DNA of 64,000 nucleotides from Pseudomonas tumuqii (GTDB lineage Bacteria > Pseudomonadota > Gammaproteobacteria > Pseudomonadales > Pseudomonadaceae): contig NZ_JAAOJA010000008.1 of NCBI RefSeq assembly GCF_013184545.1, forward strand, positions 124,001 to 188,000. Reading direction: 5' to 3'. Position 1 is the first letter of the stretch, and every line of letters begins with the position of its first letter. Below, one piece after another: positions 44,433 through 53,718 of the stretch. The position numbers and the translations under genes are program-made. The notes beneath the pieces are model-generated. The model searched no databases. It had not been told where the DNA came from and saw only the letters and a list, made by a program, of their open reading frames with translations.

Positions 44433-45623
44433 TCATCCCGGATGCCCATCGACACGGGCGCTGCAGAGCATCGGCCCGTAGCGCCAGGCAAACAGGACAA
44501 AGGCCAGGCTCCAGCACGCCGCCGCCAGCCACAGGCCCCAGAACGGCCAGACTTCGATCAAGCCAACGCGGAACAGGCCGGTCACCTGCAGCAGGATAAA
44601 AGCCAGGGTCATCCCGCTCGGCGGCGTCAGCGGGCGACCGGTATGGCCCAGGCTGACGCGGGCGACCATGGCCAGGATCAGGCCGCCCATGGCCCCGACG
44701 GTCAGGGCATGCAGCGGCTGGCTCAGGTTGTTCAGCAGGCCGAGATGCCACAGCGCCATGCCCAGGCAGGCCAGGCCCAACCAGGCATAGGCCAGGTGCA
44801 GCGACCAGAGCAAGGGCACCCGCCACATGCCCGGGTCATGCCAGCGCACCAGGCGCAGCAGATGGCCGGCCGCGAGCAGCGCAAACAGCAGGCCGATCCA
44901 GGCGCTGGCCTGCAGCGCGATGCCAGCGGCATACAGAATGGCGACCAGGGCCGAGCCCAGCAGCAACAGCAGGTCGAGCCAGGGCCAGGGCTTGACGCCC
45001 TCCACCCGACCCAGCCCGCGCTGGGTGAAGAAAGGAATCACCCGTCCGCCGATCAGCCCCATCATCGCCGCCACCAGCCAGACTCCGGCCAGCACGCCCT
45101 GACGCTGCAGCACCTCGCTGGCGCTGGCCAGCCCGACCATCGCGAGCGCATCCGCGGCCGCCAGCAGCAGCAGCACAGCGACAATCGGGTAATTGCGTTT
45201 CTGCCTGGCCTGCCACAGCGCGCGCGCCATTACCACCGCCACCGCCAGCGGGAACGCCAACTCCAGCACGGCCAGCACGGGCAACGGCAGGTCGCCCAGC
45301 CAGGCCAGCCGTGCCGCCAGCCAGAGCAGCGCCAATAGCGTCAGCGGACGGCCCTGCAGCCCCGGCTGGCCGGTCCAGGTCTGCACCGCAGACAAGAGAA
45401 AACCGGCGATGATCGCCAGGGCGAAACCGAACAGCAGCTCATGCCGGTGCCAGGCCAGCCAGCCGCCGGCCGGCTGCCACTCGCCCAGCCAGCCGCTGAA
45501 TGCCGCCAGCCACAGCGGCACGGCCAATAGGGCGAACAGGCAGCCGCCCAGAAAGAACGGGCGAAACCCCAGACGCCACAGCGGGGTGATCGCCAATGCC
45601 TTGCGGCGGTCGAGTACTTGCAT
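44433..45623 (-). CDS. nnrS: NnrS family heme/copper membrane protein
   Basis: Polytopic inner-membrane protein of 396 residues with about 12 helices; NnrS proteins bind heme and copper and protect cells from NO. Family segments are FRPFFLGGCLFALLAVPLWL near the N-terminus, WHRHELLFGFALAIIAGFLL, GRVIPFFTQRG, HALTVGAMGGLILAMVARVSLGHTGRPL. AAGGAA precedes ATG 45623. It lies between a small one-helix gene upstream and the CopD-like gene downstream, likely one operon. Confidence 0.95.
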   Translation of the reverse strand: MQVLDRRKALAITPLWRLGFRPFFLGGCLFALLAVPLWLAAFSGWLGEWQPAGGWLAWHRHELLFGFALAIIAGFLLSAVQTWTGQPGLQGRPLTLLALLWLAARLAWLGDLPLPVLAVLELAFPLAVAVVMARALWQARQKRNYPIVAVLLLLAAADALAMVGLASASEVLQRQGVLAGVWLVAAMMGLIGGRVIPFFTQRGLGRVEGVKPWPWLDLLLLLGSALVAILYAAGIALQASAWIGLLFALLAAGHLLRLVRWHDPGMWRVPLLWSLHLAYAWLGLACLGMALWHLGLLNNLSQPLHALTVGAMGGLILAMVARVSLGHTGRPLTPPSGMTLAFILLQVTGLFRVGLIEVWPFWGLWLAAACWSLAFVLFAWRYGPMLCSARVDGHPG

Positions 45624-45664
45624 GGTGCGTTCCTTTAAATGGCCTAGAGCGGATCCAGCCCGCC

Positions 45665-45838
45665 TCACTCAACCAGCACGCAGGCAACCAGGCCCAGCAA
45701 CAGCAGGCCCAGCAGCGACCAACGACTGTTCAAGCGCGAGCATGCACCAGCAATGGCAGCCTGTCGCCCGCGGCGAGCAAGATGGGCGGCAAAACACTCG
45801 GCGCCCTGTTCGAGATTGCCAGCCATGACTTCAAACAT
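45665..45838 (-). CDS. small single-helix membrane protein upstream of nnrS
   Basis: A 57-residue product: a soluble N-terminal half (MFEVMAGNLEQGAECFAAHL) and a C-terminal helix (SLLGLLLLGLVACVLVE). AAGGAG sits 9 bases before ATG 45838, and nnrS begins 41 bp after its stop. I do not recognise the family. Position and ribosome site support a real gene, perhaps an accessory subunit of the nnrS operon. Confidence 0.65.
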   Translation of the reverse strand: MFEVMAGNLEQGAECFAAHLARRGRQAAIAGACSRLNSRWSLLGLLLLGLVACVLVE

Positions 45839-45858
45839 AACAATTGCTCCTTTGCTGC

Positions 45859-45893
45859 GACAGGTCATTAGCCAACACTGGCTTTGTCCTGTC
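45859..45893. promoter_or_regulatory. nested palindrome upstream of the nnrS operon
   Basis: GACAGG-N5-AGCCA-acac-TGGCT-N4-CCTGTC: two nested perfect inverted repeats, 21 bp ahead of the small membrane gene and downstream of the glycine-zipper gene. It could be an operator or an mRNA hairpin; without a T-run a terminator is less likely. Confidence 0.45.
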
Positions 45894-45947
45894 GAAAGGA
45901 CCGCTGCGGGGCGCCATATGCATGGCCCGTCCCGTCGCTTCTGCTCA

Positions 45948-46298
45948 TCAGTGGCTTGGGTGCAAACGACCCGCCTGGCGGGTGACCCGATCGCCCGCGC
46001 GGAACTGCGTATTCGGCGAGCGCACGGTTGCCTCCTCGCCTTGCGCAGTCTTCACCACATAGGCGCGCTGGCTCAAACCGCTGACCTGCTGAGCCCCCTC
46101 CCCGGCAAACAGGCCGATGCCCGCACCGACCAAGGCGCCCAGCGGACCGCCGGCGGCGCCACCTATCAGCACGCCGCTGAGCCCGCCATACAGCGCACCT
46201 ACGCTGTTATCGGGGGTTTCCTTGATCACTTCGTCGGCCTGTACGGCGGCAGCACCGAGTAGCGCTGCACTCAGGAAAAATACATTGAACAATTTCAT
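45948..46298 (-). CDS. glycine-zipper outer-membrane-type protein
   Basis: A 116-residue exported protein. The signal peptide is about residues 1-21 (KLFNVFFLSAALLGAAAVQA), followed by a glycine-zipper two-helix segment (GGLSGVLIGGAAGGPLGAL, GAGIGLFAGEGAQ) of the SlyB/OmpA-like type, then a short basic C-terminus. No lipobox cysteine is seen. GGAGCG precedes ATG 46298. It lies upstream of the nnrS operon on the same strand; a function in envelope stability is the general expectation for the family. Confidence 0.8.
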   Translation of the reverse strand: MKLFNVFFLSAALLGAAAVQADEVIKETPDNSVGALYGGLSGVLIGGAAGGPLGALVGAGIGLFAGEGAQQVSGLSQRAYVVKTAQGEEATVRSPNTQFRAGDRVTRQAGRLHPSH

Positions 46299-46709
46299 GG
46301 CTCGCTCCGGTTGATTGGTTCGCTCAACCATTAGTAATCCAGAAATCGTGCCAACATTTAAATCCATATAAATCAATTGGTTAATAATTAGGCGGTAAAT
46401 ATAACCTGGCAACAAATGGTCTTTATGACCCTATAAAGTCCAAATAACTACTTCGCCATACGGCATGGCTACGGACGGGAGGGGCGCCGACACCGGTGCA
46501 TGAGCACCCGGCCCGGCCAGATCAAAGCGAGGACAACAGGCGCAGCACCCGACAGGTGCCTACGGTGGAAAGAAAAGCGTTGCATCGGGAGGAGTTGCTC
46601 TGCCCCCGGACCCGCGCGTCATGGCAACGCGGTCCAGGGTCGAGCGGGGGGGTGGTCAGATGTTGTGAAAATATCGAGCGCCGCAGTAGGCGAGAATTTT
46701 CTCAAGCAG
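46299..46709. other. intergenic gap between glycine-zipper gene and mexS
   Basis: 411 bp without a supported gene. Bases 46320-46450 are AT-rich compared with the surroundings and probably hold the promoter of the glycine-zipper gene. The rest is GC-rich with one arginine-rich plus-strand frame that has no ribosome site. No repeat family member was found. Confidence 0.6.
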
Positions 46710-47726
46710 TCAGGGCAGGACCAGCGCTACGCGGCCGCGATTCGGGCAGGTTTCCATGTAGCGATGCGCCGCGATGAAGTCATCGAAGGTAAACACCCTG
46801 TCGATGACCGGCGTGAGCAAGTGATCCGCGGTCAACTGATTGATGTGCTGCAAGGCACGCTGCACCGCTTCCTGATTGGGCTCGATGCCCAATTCCGGGA
46901 GGCCGGTGAAGTCGAGTACGCAGTGGCGGAAAAACTGCATGTGCTTCTTGAACGCGGCGCACGCCGGAAAGGCCGTGTCGTTGCCGCCGTTGACGCCACA
47001 CATGATCAGCTTGCCGCGTTGCGCGGCGACATCGCCGAGTAGCTTCATCTGCTGCCCGGCGCACTGATCGAGGATCACCTCGACCCCCTTGCCGTCGGTA
47101 TAGCGCTCGATTTCCAGGACCAGGTCCTGCTCTTCGGTGACCACCACCTTGTCGGCCCCCAACTCGCGCAGGAACTCGCGGTTACCCGCTTCGCTGGTCG
47201 AGGCGATGACATTGGCGCCCAGTGCCTTGGCCAATTGTACGGTCTGCGGCGCCAGGCAATGGCTGGCCTCGGTGATCAGCACGTGTTGGCCGGGCTGCAG
47301 CTTGGACAGGTCGACCAGGGCGAAATAGGCGAACAACAAGGCGGTGTAATGCACGCTGGCTTGCAGCGGCGACAACACCTCCGGATAACGAGTCAGGGCG
47401 TAACGCGGCATCAGCACCAGGTCGCCCCAGGTCGGGTAGCGATTGGCGGTGCTGGCCGGGAAGCTGGCGACCGGAGTACCGAGTTCGAGGTCGTCGACGC
47501 CCTCGCCCAGGGCTTCGATGGTGCCGGCCAGTTCGCTGCCCATGCCGGCGGGTAAGCGGGCCTGCTCGGCGGCCAGATTCTGCCGCCACAATACATCGCT
47601 CCAACTCAGCCCTACGGCCTGGACGCGCACCAGCACCTCGCCTGGGCCAGGTGTCGGGGTTGGCAACTCTTCGTACTGAAGAACATCAGCGTCGCCGAAT
47701 TTATGGAAACGGATCATGTGGGACAT
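46710..47726 (-). CDS. mexS: MexS-like oxidoreductase (zinc-alcohol-dehydrogenase superfamily)
   Basis: A 338-residue medium-chain dehydrogenase/quinone-oxidoreductase family protein, divergent from mexT. In P. aeruginosa loss of MexS raises MexT activity and MexEF-OprN expression; the metabolite it detoxifies is debated. The N-terminal GroES-like fold and C-terminal Rossmann fold are recognisable. At residues 153-160, where related enzymes have a glycine-rich nucleotide loop, this protein reads EASHCLAP. Catalytic zinc cysteines are absent, as in quinone oxidoreductases. GAGG precedes ATG 47726. Confidence 0.9.
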   Translation of the reverse strand: MSHMIRFHKFGDADVLQYEELPTPTPGPGEVLVRVQAVGLSWSDVLWRQNLAAEQARLPAGMGSELAGTIEALGEGVDDLELGTPVASFPASTANRYPTWGDLVLMPRYALTRYPEVLSPLQASVHYTALLFAYFALVDLSKLQPGQHVLITEASHCLAPQTVQLAKALGANVIASTSEAGNREFLRELGADKVVVTEEQDLVLEIERYTDGKGVEVILDQCAGQQMKLLGDVAAQRGKLIMCGVNGGNDTAFPACAAFKKHMQFFRHCVLDFTGLPELGIEPNQEAVQRALQHINQLTADHLLTPVIDRVFTFDDFIAAHRYMETCPNRGRVALVLP

Positions 47727-47971
47727 CGTTACCTCAAACTCTGATCACGAATTAACACTTCAATGACTGTGGACTCTATCCGCTGATGTCCGGCAACACC
47801 ACCTGCTGCCATTGATAGTTGTCATGCCTGGCAGTGATTGCCGGCTTTCCTTACCGGCATTACAGCTCGTACTATTGCCCGGCGAAGGCTCTCATTGGCA
47901 ATGGATTACTTGAAAGCGCAGCATGCTACGCCTGATCGCATCAAGGCCGCTTCACTTCGAATGGTAACCGG

Positions 47972-48886
47972 ATGAACCGTAACGACTTACGCCGCCTCGA
48001 TCTCAACCTGCTGATCGTGTTCGAGACGCTGATGCACGAGCGTAGCGTGACCCGCGCGGCAGAGAAACTGTTTCTCGGCCAGCCGGCAATCAGCGCCGCC
48101 CTCGCCCGCCTGCGCAGTCTGTTCGACGACCCACTGTTCGTACGCACCGGCCGCAGCATGGAGCCAACCGCCCGCGCCGAGGAAATCTTCGCCCTGCTCT
48201 CGCCGGCGCTGGATTCGATCTCCACGGCGGTCAGCCGCGCCGCCGACTTCGATCCGGCAACCAGCACCGCGGTGTTTCGCGTCGGCCTCTCGGATGACGT
48301 CGAGTTCGCCCTGCTGCCCGCCCTGCTCCGACGTCTGCGTGCAGAGGCGCCCGGGGTGGTGCTGGTGGTACGCCGGGCCAACTACCTGTTGATGCCCAAC
48401 CTGCTGGCCTCCGGCGAGATTTCGGTGGGCGTCAGCTACACCGAGGAGCTGCCGGCCAACGCCAAGCGCAAGACCCTGCGCCGCAGCAAGCCCAAGCTGC
48501 TGCGCGCCGACTCGGTACCCGGCCCGCTGAGCCTGGATGATTATTGCGCCAGGCCGCATGCCCTGGTGTCCTTCGCCGGCGACCTCAACGGCTTTATCGA
48601 CGACCAACTGCTGAAGATGGGACGCAGCCGCAAAGTGGTGCTGGCGGTCCCGCAGTTCAACGGCCTGGGCACCTTGCTGGCCGGCACCGACCTGCTCTCG
48701 GTGGTGCCGGACTATACCGCCGCCGCCTTGACCGCCGTCGGTGGCTTGCGCGCCGAGGACCTGCCCCTCGAGACCAACAGTTTCGAGATGTCCATGGCCT
48801 GGCGCGGCGCCCAGGACAACGACCCCGCCGAGCGCTGGCTGCGCTCGCGGATCCAGATGTTCTGCGGCGACCCGGACAGTTTGTAA
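47972..48886 (+). CDS. mexT: MexT, LysR-type activator of mexEF-oprN
   Basis: LysR-family activator of 304 residues. The N-terminal helix-turn-helix (SVTRAAEKLFLGQPAISAALARLR) is followed by a long co-inducer domain. The sequence is recognisably MexT along its length (MNRNDLRRLDLNLLIVFETL; ARPHALVSFAGDLNGF; WLRSRIQMFCGDPDSL). The frame is intact, without the inactivating insertion seen in some P. aeruginosa strains. It sits between divergent mexS and mexEF-oprN, its main target. Confidence 0.95.
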   Translation: MNRNDLRRLDLNLLIVFETLMHERSVTRAAEKLFLGQPAISAALARLRSLFDDPLFVRTGRSMEPTARAEEIFALLSPALDSISTAVSRAADFDPATSTAVFRVGLSDDVEFALLPALLRRLRAEAPGVVLVVRRANYLLMPNLLASGEISVGVSYTEELPANAKRKTLRRSKPKLLRADSVPGPLSLDDYCARPHALVSFAGDLNGFIDDQLLKMGRSRKVVLAVPQFNGLGTLLAGTDLLSVVPDYTAAALTAVGGLRAEDLPLETNSFEMSMAWRGAQDNDPAERWLRSRIQMFCGDPDSL

Positions 48887-49283
48887 ACACCACCCCGCAT
48901 AGACACCGCCCTGCACATCTATCGATGGTTGCCAAGCCGTAGCCCGAATAAGCGCCAGTGCAATCCGGGGAGCCTGGTGCCTGTGCAACTGCTCCCGGAT
49001 TGCGCAGGAACATAGGATCTACGGGGGTAGTGTAGGGTGGATGACGCCTTTTTCATCCACCATCGCAGTTGGTGGATGGGTGAAGCGTCATCCACCCTAC
49101 AAGGTCGCAGGTATTGCAAATAAACATAGGATCTACAGGAGCTTTGTTCACATCCGTAACCATCGATACAACCCTGCAAACCATCACTAACAGTGATACT
49201 CATCTTCGAGTCGTTCGATTCGTCCCCGCCAGCCCAGCGCCGCACACTCCGCCCGTCTAAAACTTACTATGGCGGAGTCTCAC
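48887..49283 (+). promoter_or_regulatory. mexE upstream region with repeats and candidate MexT site
   Basis: 397 bp. The left part carries a degenerate family A repeat (48939-49022) and a family B repeat (49032-49100). A 14-bp direct repeat AACATAGGATCTAC at 49009-49022 and 49123-49136 brackets the latter. The right part holds ATCACT-aac-AGTGAT at 49183-49197. Read as ATCA-N5-AGTGAT-N4-ATCTT, this palindrome is loosely like the reported MexT nod-box. The operator call is tentative. Confidence 0.5.
49032..49100. repeat. palindromic repeat, family B
   Basis: GTAGGGTGGATGACGCCTTT and the complementary GCGTCATCCACCCTAC ends, as at 6907 and 16890. Confidence 0.8.
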
Positions 49284-50525
49284 ATGGATCAGTCGAAGAA
49301 AAACCTCTGGCATTTTCCCGCGGCGCTGGCCGCTCTATTGGTTCTCAGCGCCTGCGGCCAGGCTCCGGATGCGATGCAGTCGATGCCCGCGGCGAAAGTC
49401 AGCGTTGCCGAAGTCATCGAGCAGCCGATCAATGAATGGGATGAGTTTACCGGGCGCCTTGAGGCGCCTGAGTCGGTGGATGTGCGGCCACGGGTGTCCG
49501 GCTTCATCGACCGCGTAGCCTTCGATGAAGGCAGTCTGGTGAAAAAGGGTGATCTGCTGTTCCAGATCGATCCACGGCCATTCGAGGCCGAGGTCAAGCG
49601 CCTCGAAGCCCAGTTGCAACAAGCCCGCGCCAGCCAGACTCGCACCCAAAGCGAAGCCCGCCGCGGCGAACGTTTGCGTAAGAGCAACGCAATTTCTGCC
49701 GAACTGGCCGATGCCCGCGCCAGTGCTGCACAAGAGGCACAGGCCGCGGTCGCCAGCATTCAGGCCGAGCTGGACAACGCTCGCCTCAACCTGAGTTTCA
49801 CCCGTGTCACCGCGCCGATTGATGGCCGCGTCAGCCGTGCGGAAATCACCGAAGGCAACCTGGTCAATGCCGGGCAGAGTCTCCTCACTACTCTGGTCAG
49901 CACCGACAAGGTTTACGCCTATTTCGATGCCGATGAGCGCGTGTTCCTCAAATACGTTGAGCTGGCGCGCCAGGCCGGCGGCCAGACCCGCGATGCCAGC
50001 CCGGTATACCTGGGCCTGTCCAGCGAAGACGGTCACCCACACCTGGGCAAGTTGGATTTTCTCGACAACCAGGTCAACCCGCAGACCGGCACCATTCGCG
50101 GCCGTGCGGTGTTCGATAACGCCGACGGGCGATTCACGCCGGGCCTCTACGCACGCCTCAAGCTGGTCGGCAGCAGCCAGTACGCCGCTGCACTGATCAA
50201 GGATGAAGCGGTCGGCACGGATCTCGGCAAGAAGTTCGTCCTGGTACTCGATAAGGACAACGCCGTGCAGTACCGCGCCGTCGAGCTGGGGCCGAAGCTG
50301 GAAGGCCTGCGCATCGTGCGTCAGGGCCTCTCCAAGGGCGAGAAGATCGTAGTCAATGGTCTGCAGCGTGCCTTCCCCGGCTCCACGGTTGATCCGCAAA
50401 GCGTGCCCATGGCCGATGAACAGACCCAGGCGCTGCTGACCGAGCAACGTCAGGCCATCGAACGCCAGAACAGCCGCCGGGTCGCTGCAAAAAACAGCCC
50501 CGCCAGCACTGCGCCACGCGGCTAA
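49284..50525 (+). CDS. mexE: MexE, RND efflux periplasmic adaptor lipoprotein
   Basis: Membrane-fusion protein linking MexF to OprN. The 413-residue lipoprotein has a lipobox LSAC near residue 24, a barrel-sandwich/lipoyl domain (PRVSGFIDRVAFDEGSLVKKGDLL), an alpha-hairpin (KRLEAQLQQARASQTRTQSEARRGERL) and the RND adaptor consensus (NLSFTRVTAPIDGRVSRAEI). ATG 49284 is preferred over an in-frame ATG five codons earlier, because GGAG sits 7 bases ahead and the MexE N-terminus matches from here. Confidence 0.96.
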   Translation: MDQSKKNLWHFPAALAALLVLSACGQAPDAMQSMPAAKVSVAEVIEQPINEWDEFTGRLEAPESVDVRPRVSGFIDRVAFDEGSLVKKGDLLFQIDPRPFEAEVKRLEAQLQQARASQTRTQSEARRGERLRKSNAISAELADARASAAQEAQAAVASIQAELDNARLNLSFTRVTAPIDGRVSRAEITEGNLVNAGQSLLTTLVSTDKVYAYFDADERVFLKYVELARQAGGQTRDASPVYLGLSSEDGHPHLGKLDFLDNQVNPQTGTIRGRAVFDNADGRFTPGLYARLKLVGSSQYAAALIKDEAVGTDLGKKFVLVLDKDNAVQYRAVELGPKLEGLRIVRQGLSKGEKIVVNGLQRAFPGSTVDPQSVPMADEQTQALLTEQRQAIERQNSRRVAAKNSPASTAPRG

Positions 50526-50538
50526 CAGGTAGAAGACG

Positions 50539-53500
50539 ATGAATTTCTCGCAATTCTTTATCCAGCGGCCGATCTTCGCCGCCGTGCTCTCGCTGCTGAT
50601 CCTGATCGGCGGGGCCATCTCGCTGTTCCAGCTGCCGATCAGCGAATACCCGGAAGTGGTGCCGCCCACCGTGGTGGTACGCGCCACCTTCCCCGGCGCC
50701 AACCCCAAGGTGATCGGCGAAACCGTCGCCTCGCCGCTGGAGCAGGCGATTACCGGGGTGGAAGGCATGCTCTATATGTCGTCCCAGGGCACTGCCGACG
50801 GCAAGATGACCCTGACCCTGACCTTCGCCCTCGGCACCGATCTGGACAAGGCCCAGGTGCAGGTGCAGAACCGCGTCACCCGCACCATGCCGACCCTGCC
50901 CACCGAAGTGCAGCGCCTCGGTGTGACCGTCGACAAGGCCTCGCCCGACCTGACCATGGTGGTGCACCTGACCTCGCCGGACGACCGCTACGACATGCTC
51001 TACCTGTCCAACTACGCCGCGCTCAACATCAAGGATGAGCTGGCGCGCCTGGACGGCATCGGCGACGTGCAGCTGTTCGGCCTCGGCAACTACTCGCTGC
51101 GCGTCTGGCTCGATCCGAACAAGGTCGCCTCGCGCAACCTGACTGCCAGCGATGTGGTCAACGCTATCCGCGAGCAGAACCGCCAGGTCGCCGCCGGTTC
51201 CCTCGGCGCGCCACCGTCGGATGCGGGCAACAGCTTCCAGCTGTCGATCAACACCCAGGGCCGTCTGGTCACTGAGGAAGAGTTCGAGAACATCATCATC
51301 CGCGCCGGTGACAATGGCGAAATCACCCGTCTGAAAGACATTGCGCGGATCGAGCTGGGCTCCAGCCAGTACGCCCTGCGTTCCCTGCTGAACAACAAAC
51401 CCGCAGTGGCCATCCCGGTATTCCAGCGCCCCGGCTCCAACGCCATCGAGATTTCCGATGCGGTGCGTGCGCGCATGGCCGAGTTGAAGCAGAGCTTCCC
51501 GCAGGGCGTGGACTACGAAATCGTCTACGACCCGACCATCTTCGTGCGGGGCTCCATCGAGGCGGTGGTGCATACCCTGCTCGAAGCCATCATCCTGGTG
51601 GTGCTGGTGGTGATCCTGTTCCTGCAGACCTGGCGCGCCTCGATCATCCCGCTGGCCGCCGTGCCGGTGTCGTTGATCGGCACCTTCGCCGTGATGCATA
51701 TGTTCGGCTTCTCGCTCAACGCCCTGTCGCTGTTCGGCCTGGTGCTGGCAATCGGCATCGTGGTGGACGACGCCATCGTCGTGGTGGAAAACGTCGAACG
51801 TAATATCGGCCTGGGCAAAACCCCGGTGGAAGCCACCAAGCAGGCGATGAAGGAAGTGACCGGGCCGATCGTTGCCACGGCCCTGGTGCTGTGCGCGGTG
51901 TTTATCCCCACGGCCTTTATCTCCGGGCTTAGCGGGCAGTTCTATCAGCAGTTCGCCCTGACCATTGCGATTTCCACGGTGATCTCGGCGATCAACTCGC
52001 TGACCCTGTCCCCGGCCCTGGCCGCCGTACTGCTGAAAAGCCACGACGCACCGAAGGATCGCTTCTCCAAGGTGCTCGACAAGCTGTTCGGCGGCTGGTT
52101 GTTCAAGCCGTTCAACCGGGGGTTCGACCGCGCCAGCCATGGTTATGTCGGCACCGTGAAGCGCGTGCTGCGCGGCAGCGGCATCGCCCTATTCGTCTAT
52201 GCCGGGCTGATGGGCCTGACCTATCTGGGCTTCGCCACGACGCCCACCGGCTTTGTGCCCGCGCAGGACAAGCAGTACCTGGTGGCCTTCGCCCAGTTGC
52301 CGGACGCCGCGACCCTGGATCGCACCGAAGCGGTGATGAAAGAGATGTCGGCAATCGCCGGCAAGCACCCCGGCGTGGAAAACACCATCGCCTTCCCGGG
52401 CTTGTCGATCAACGGCTTCACCAACAGCCCGAACAGCGGCATCGTCTTCGTCGCCCTGAAAGACTTCGACCAGCGCCAGGACGAGAACATGTCGGCCGGG
52501 GCCATTGCCGCCGAGCTTAACGGCCAGTTCGGCTCCATTCAGGAAGCCTATCTGGCGATCTTCCCGCCACCACCGGTGCAGGGCCTGGGCACCATCGGCG
52601 GCTTCCGCCTGCAGGTGCAGGACCGTGGCAACCTCGGCTATGACGAGCTGTACCTGCAGACCCAGAACGTCATCGGCAAGGCGCGCCAGCTGCCGGAACT
52701 GGACCCGATGTCGGTGTTCACCAGCTACCAGGTCAACGTGCCGCAGATCGATGCCGCCATCGACCGCGAAAAGGCCAAGACCCACGGCGTGGCGATCAGC
52801 GACATCTTCGACACCATGCAGATCTACCTGGGCTCGCTGTACGCCAACGACTTCAATCGCTTTGGCCGTACTTATCAGGTCAATGTGCAGGCCGAGCAGC
52901 AGTTCCGCCTGGAGCCGGAGCAGATCGGCCAGCTCAAGGTGCGCAACAACCGTGGCGAAATGGTGCCGCTATCGGCCTTCCTCAAGGTCAGCGCCAGCTC
53001 AGGTCCCGACCGGGTGATGCACTACAACGGCTTCCTCACCGCCGAAATCAACGGTGCGGCAGCCCCCGGCTACAGCTCCGGTCAAGCCGAGGCCGCCATG
53101 GCCAAACTGCTCGAGGAGGAACTGCCCAACGGCATGAACTTCGAGTGGACCGACCTGACCTACCAGCAGATCCTCGCCGGTAACAGTGCGATCTTCGTCT
53201 TCCCGCTCTGCGTGCTGCTGGCCTTCCTGGTGCTGGCCGCCCAGTACGAAAGCTGGAGCCTGCCGCTGGCGGTGATCCTGATCGTGCCGATGACCCTGTT
53301 GTCGGCCATCACCGGGGTAATCCTGGCTGGCGGCGACAACAATATCTTCACCCAGATCGGCCTGATCGTACTGGTGGGCCTGGCCTGCAAGAACGCCATC
53401 CTGATCGTCGAGTTCGCCAAGGAGAAACAGGAGCATGGACTCGATCGCGTCAGTGCGGTGCTGGAAGCCTGCCGCCTGCGTCTGCGGCCGATCCTGATGA

Positions 53501-53718
53501 CCAGCTTCGCCTTCATCATGGGTGTGGTGCCGCTGGTGCTGTCCTCCGGCGCCGGCGCGGAGATGCGCCATGCCATGGGGGTCGCGGTGTTCAGCGGCAT
53601 GCTCGGCGTGACCTTCTTCGGCCTGCTGCTGACCCCGCTGTTCTACGTGCTGATCCGCGCCTTCGTGGAGAAACGCGAAGCGAAACAAGCCGCGCGTCTG
53701 CTGGAGGTACAGGCATGA
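50539..53718 (+). CDS. mexF: MexF, RND multidrug efflux transporter
   Basis: Inner-membrane proton-driven pump of 1059 residues. The HAE1-family layout is complete: TM1 at residues 10-28, two large periplasmic loops, and 12 helices. Proton-relay aspartates are in TM4 (GIVVDDAIVVVENVERN). The MexF class exports chloramphenicol, fluoroquinolones and trimethoprim. The gap to mexE is 13 bp and the end overlaps oprN by four bases. Confidence 0.98.
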   Translation: MNFSQFFIQRPIFAAVLSLLILIGGAISLFQLPISEYPEVVPPTVVVRATFPGANPKVIGETVASPLEQAITGVEGMLYMSSQGTADGKMTLTLTFALGTDLDKAQVQVQNRVTRTMPTLPTEVQRLGVTVDKASPDLTMVVHLTSPDDRYDMLYLSNYAALNIKDELARLDGIGDVQLFGLGNYSLRVWLDPNKVASRNLTASDVVNAIREQNRQVAAGSLGAPPSDAGNSFQLSINTQGRLVTEEEFENIIIRAGDNGEITRLKDIARIELGSSQYALRSLLNNKPAVAIPVFQRPGSNAIEISDAVRARMAELKQSFPQGVDYEIVYDPTIFVRGSIEAVVHTLLEAIILVVLVVILFLQTWRASIIPLAAVPVSLIGTFAVMHMFGFSLNALSLFGLVLAIGIVVDDAIVVVENVERNIGLGKTPVEATKQAMKEVTGPIVATALVLCAVFIPTAFISGLSGQFYQQFALTIAISTVISAINSLTLSPALAAVLLKSHDAPKDRFSKVLDKLFGGWLFKPFNRGFDRASHGYVGTVKRVLRGSGIALFVYAGLMGLTYLGFATTPTGFVPAQDKQYLVAFAQLPDAATLDRTEAVMKEMSAIAGKHPGVENTIAFPGLSINGFTNSPNSGIVFVALKDFDQRQDENMSAGAIAAELNGQFGSIQEAYLAIFPPPPVQGLGTIGGFRLQVQDRGNLGYDELYLQTQNVIGKARQLPELDPMSVFTSYQVNVPQIDAAIDREKAKTHGVAISDIFDTMQIYLGSLYANDFNRFGRTYQVNVQAEQQFRLEPEQIGQLKVRNNRGEMVPLSAFLKVSASSGPDRVMHYNGFLTAEINGAAAPGYSSGQAEAAMAKLLEEELPNGMNFEWTDLTYQQILAGNSAIFVFPLCVLLAFLVLAAQYESWSLPLAVILIVPMTLLSAITGVILAGGDNNIFTQIGLIVLVGLACKNAILIVEFAKEKQEHGLDRVSAVLEACRLRLRPILMTSFAFIMGVVPLVLSSGAGAEMRHAMGVAVFSGMLGVTFFGLLLTPLFYVLIRAFVEKREAKQAARLLEVQA

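Noticed and set aside
46500..47042. Plus-strand frame of 180 codons overlapping the end of mexS
   Set aside because: Arginine-rich composition, no ribosome site, overlaps mexS on the opposite strand for most of its length.
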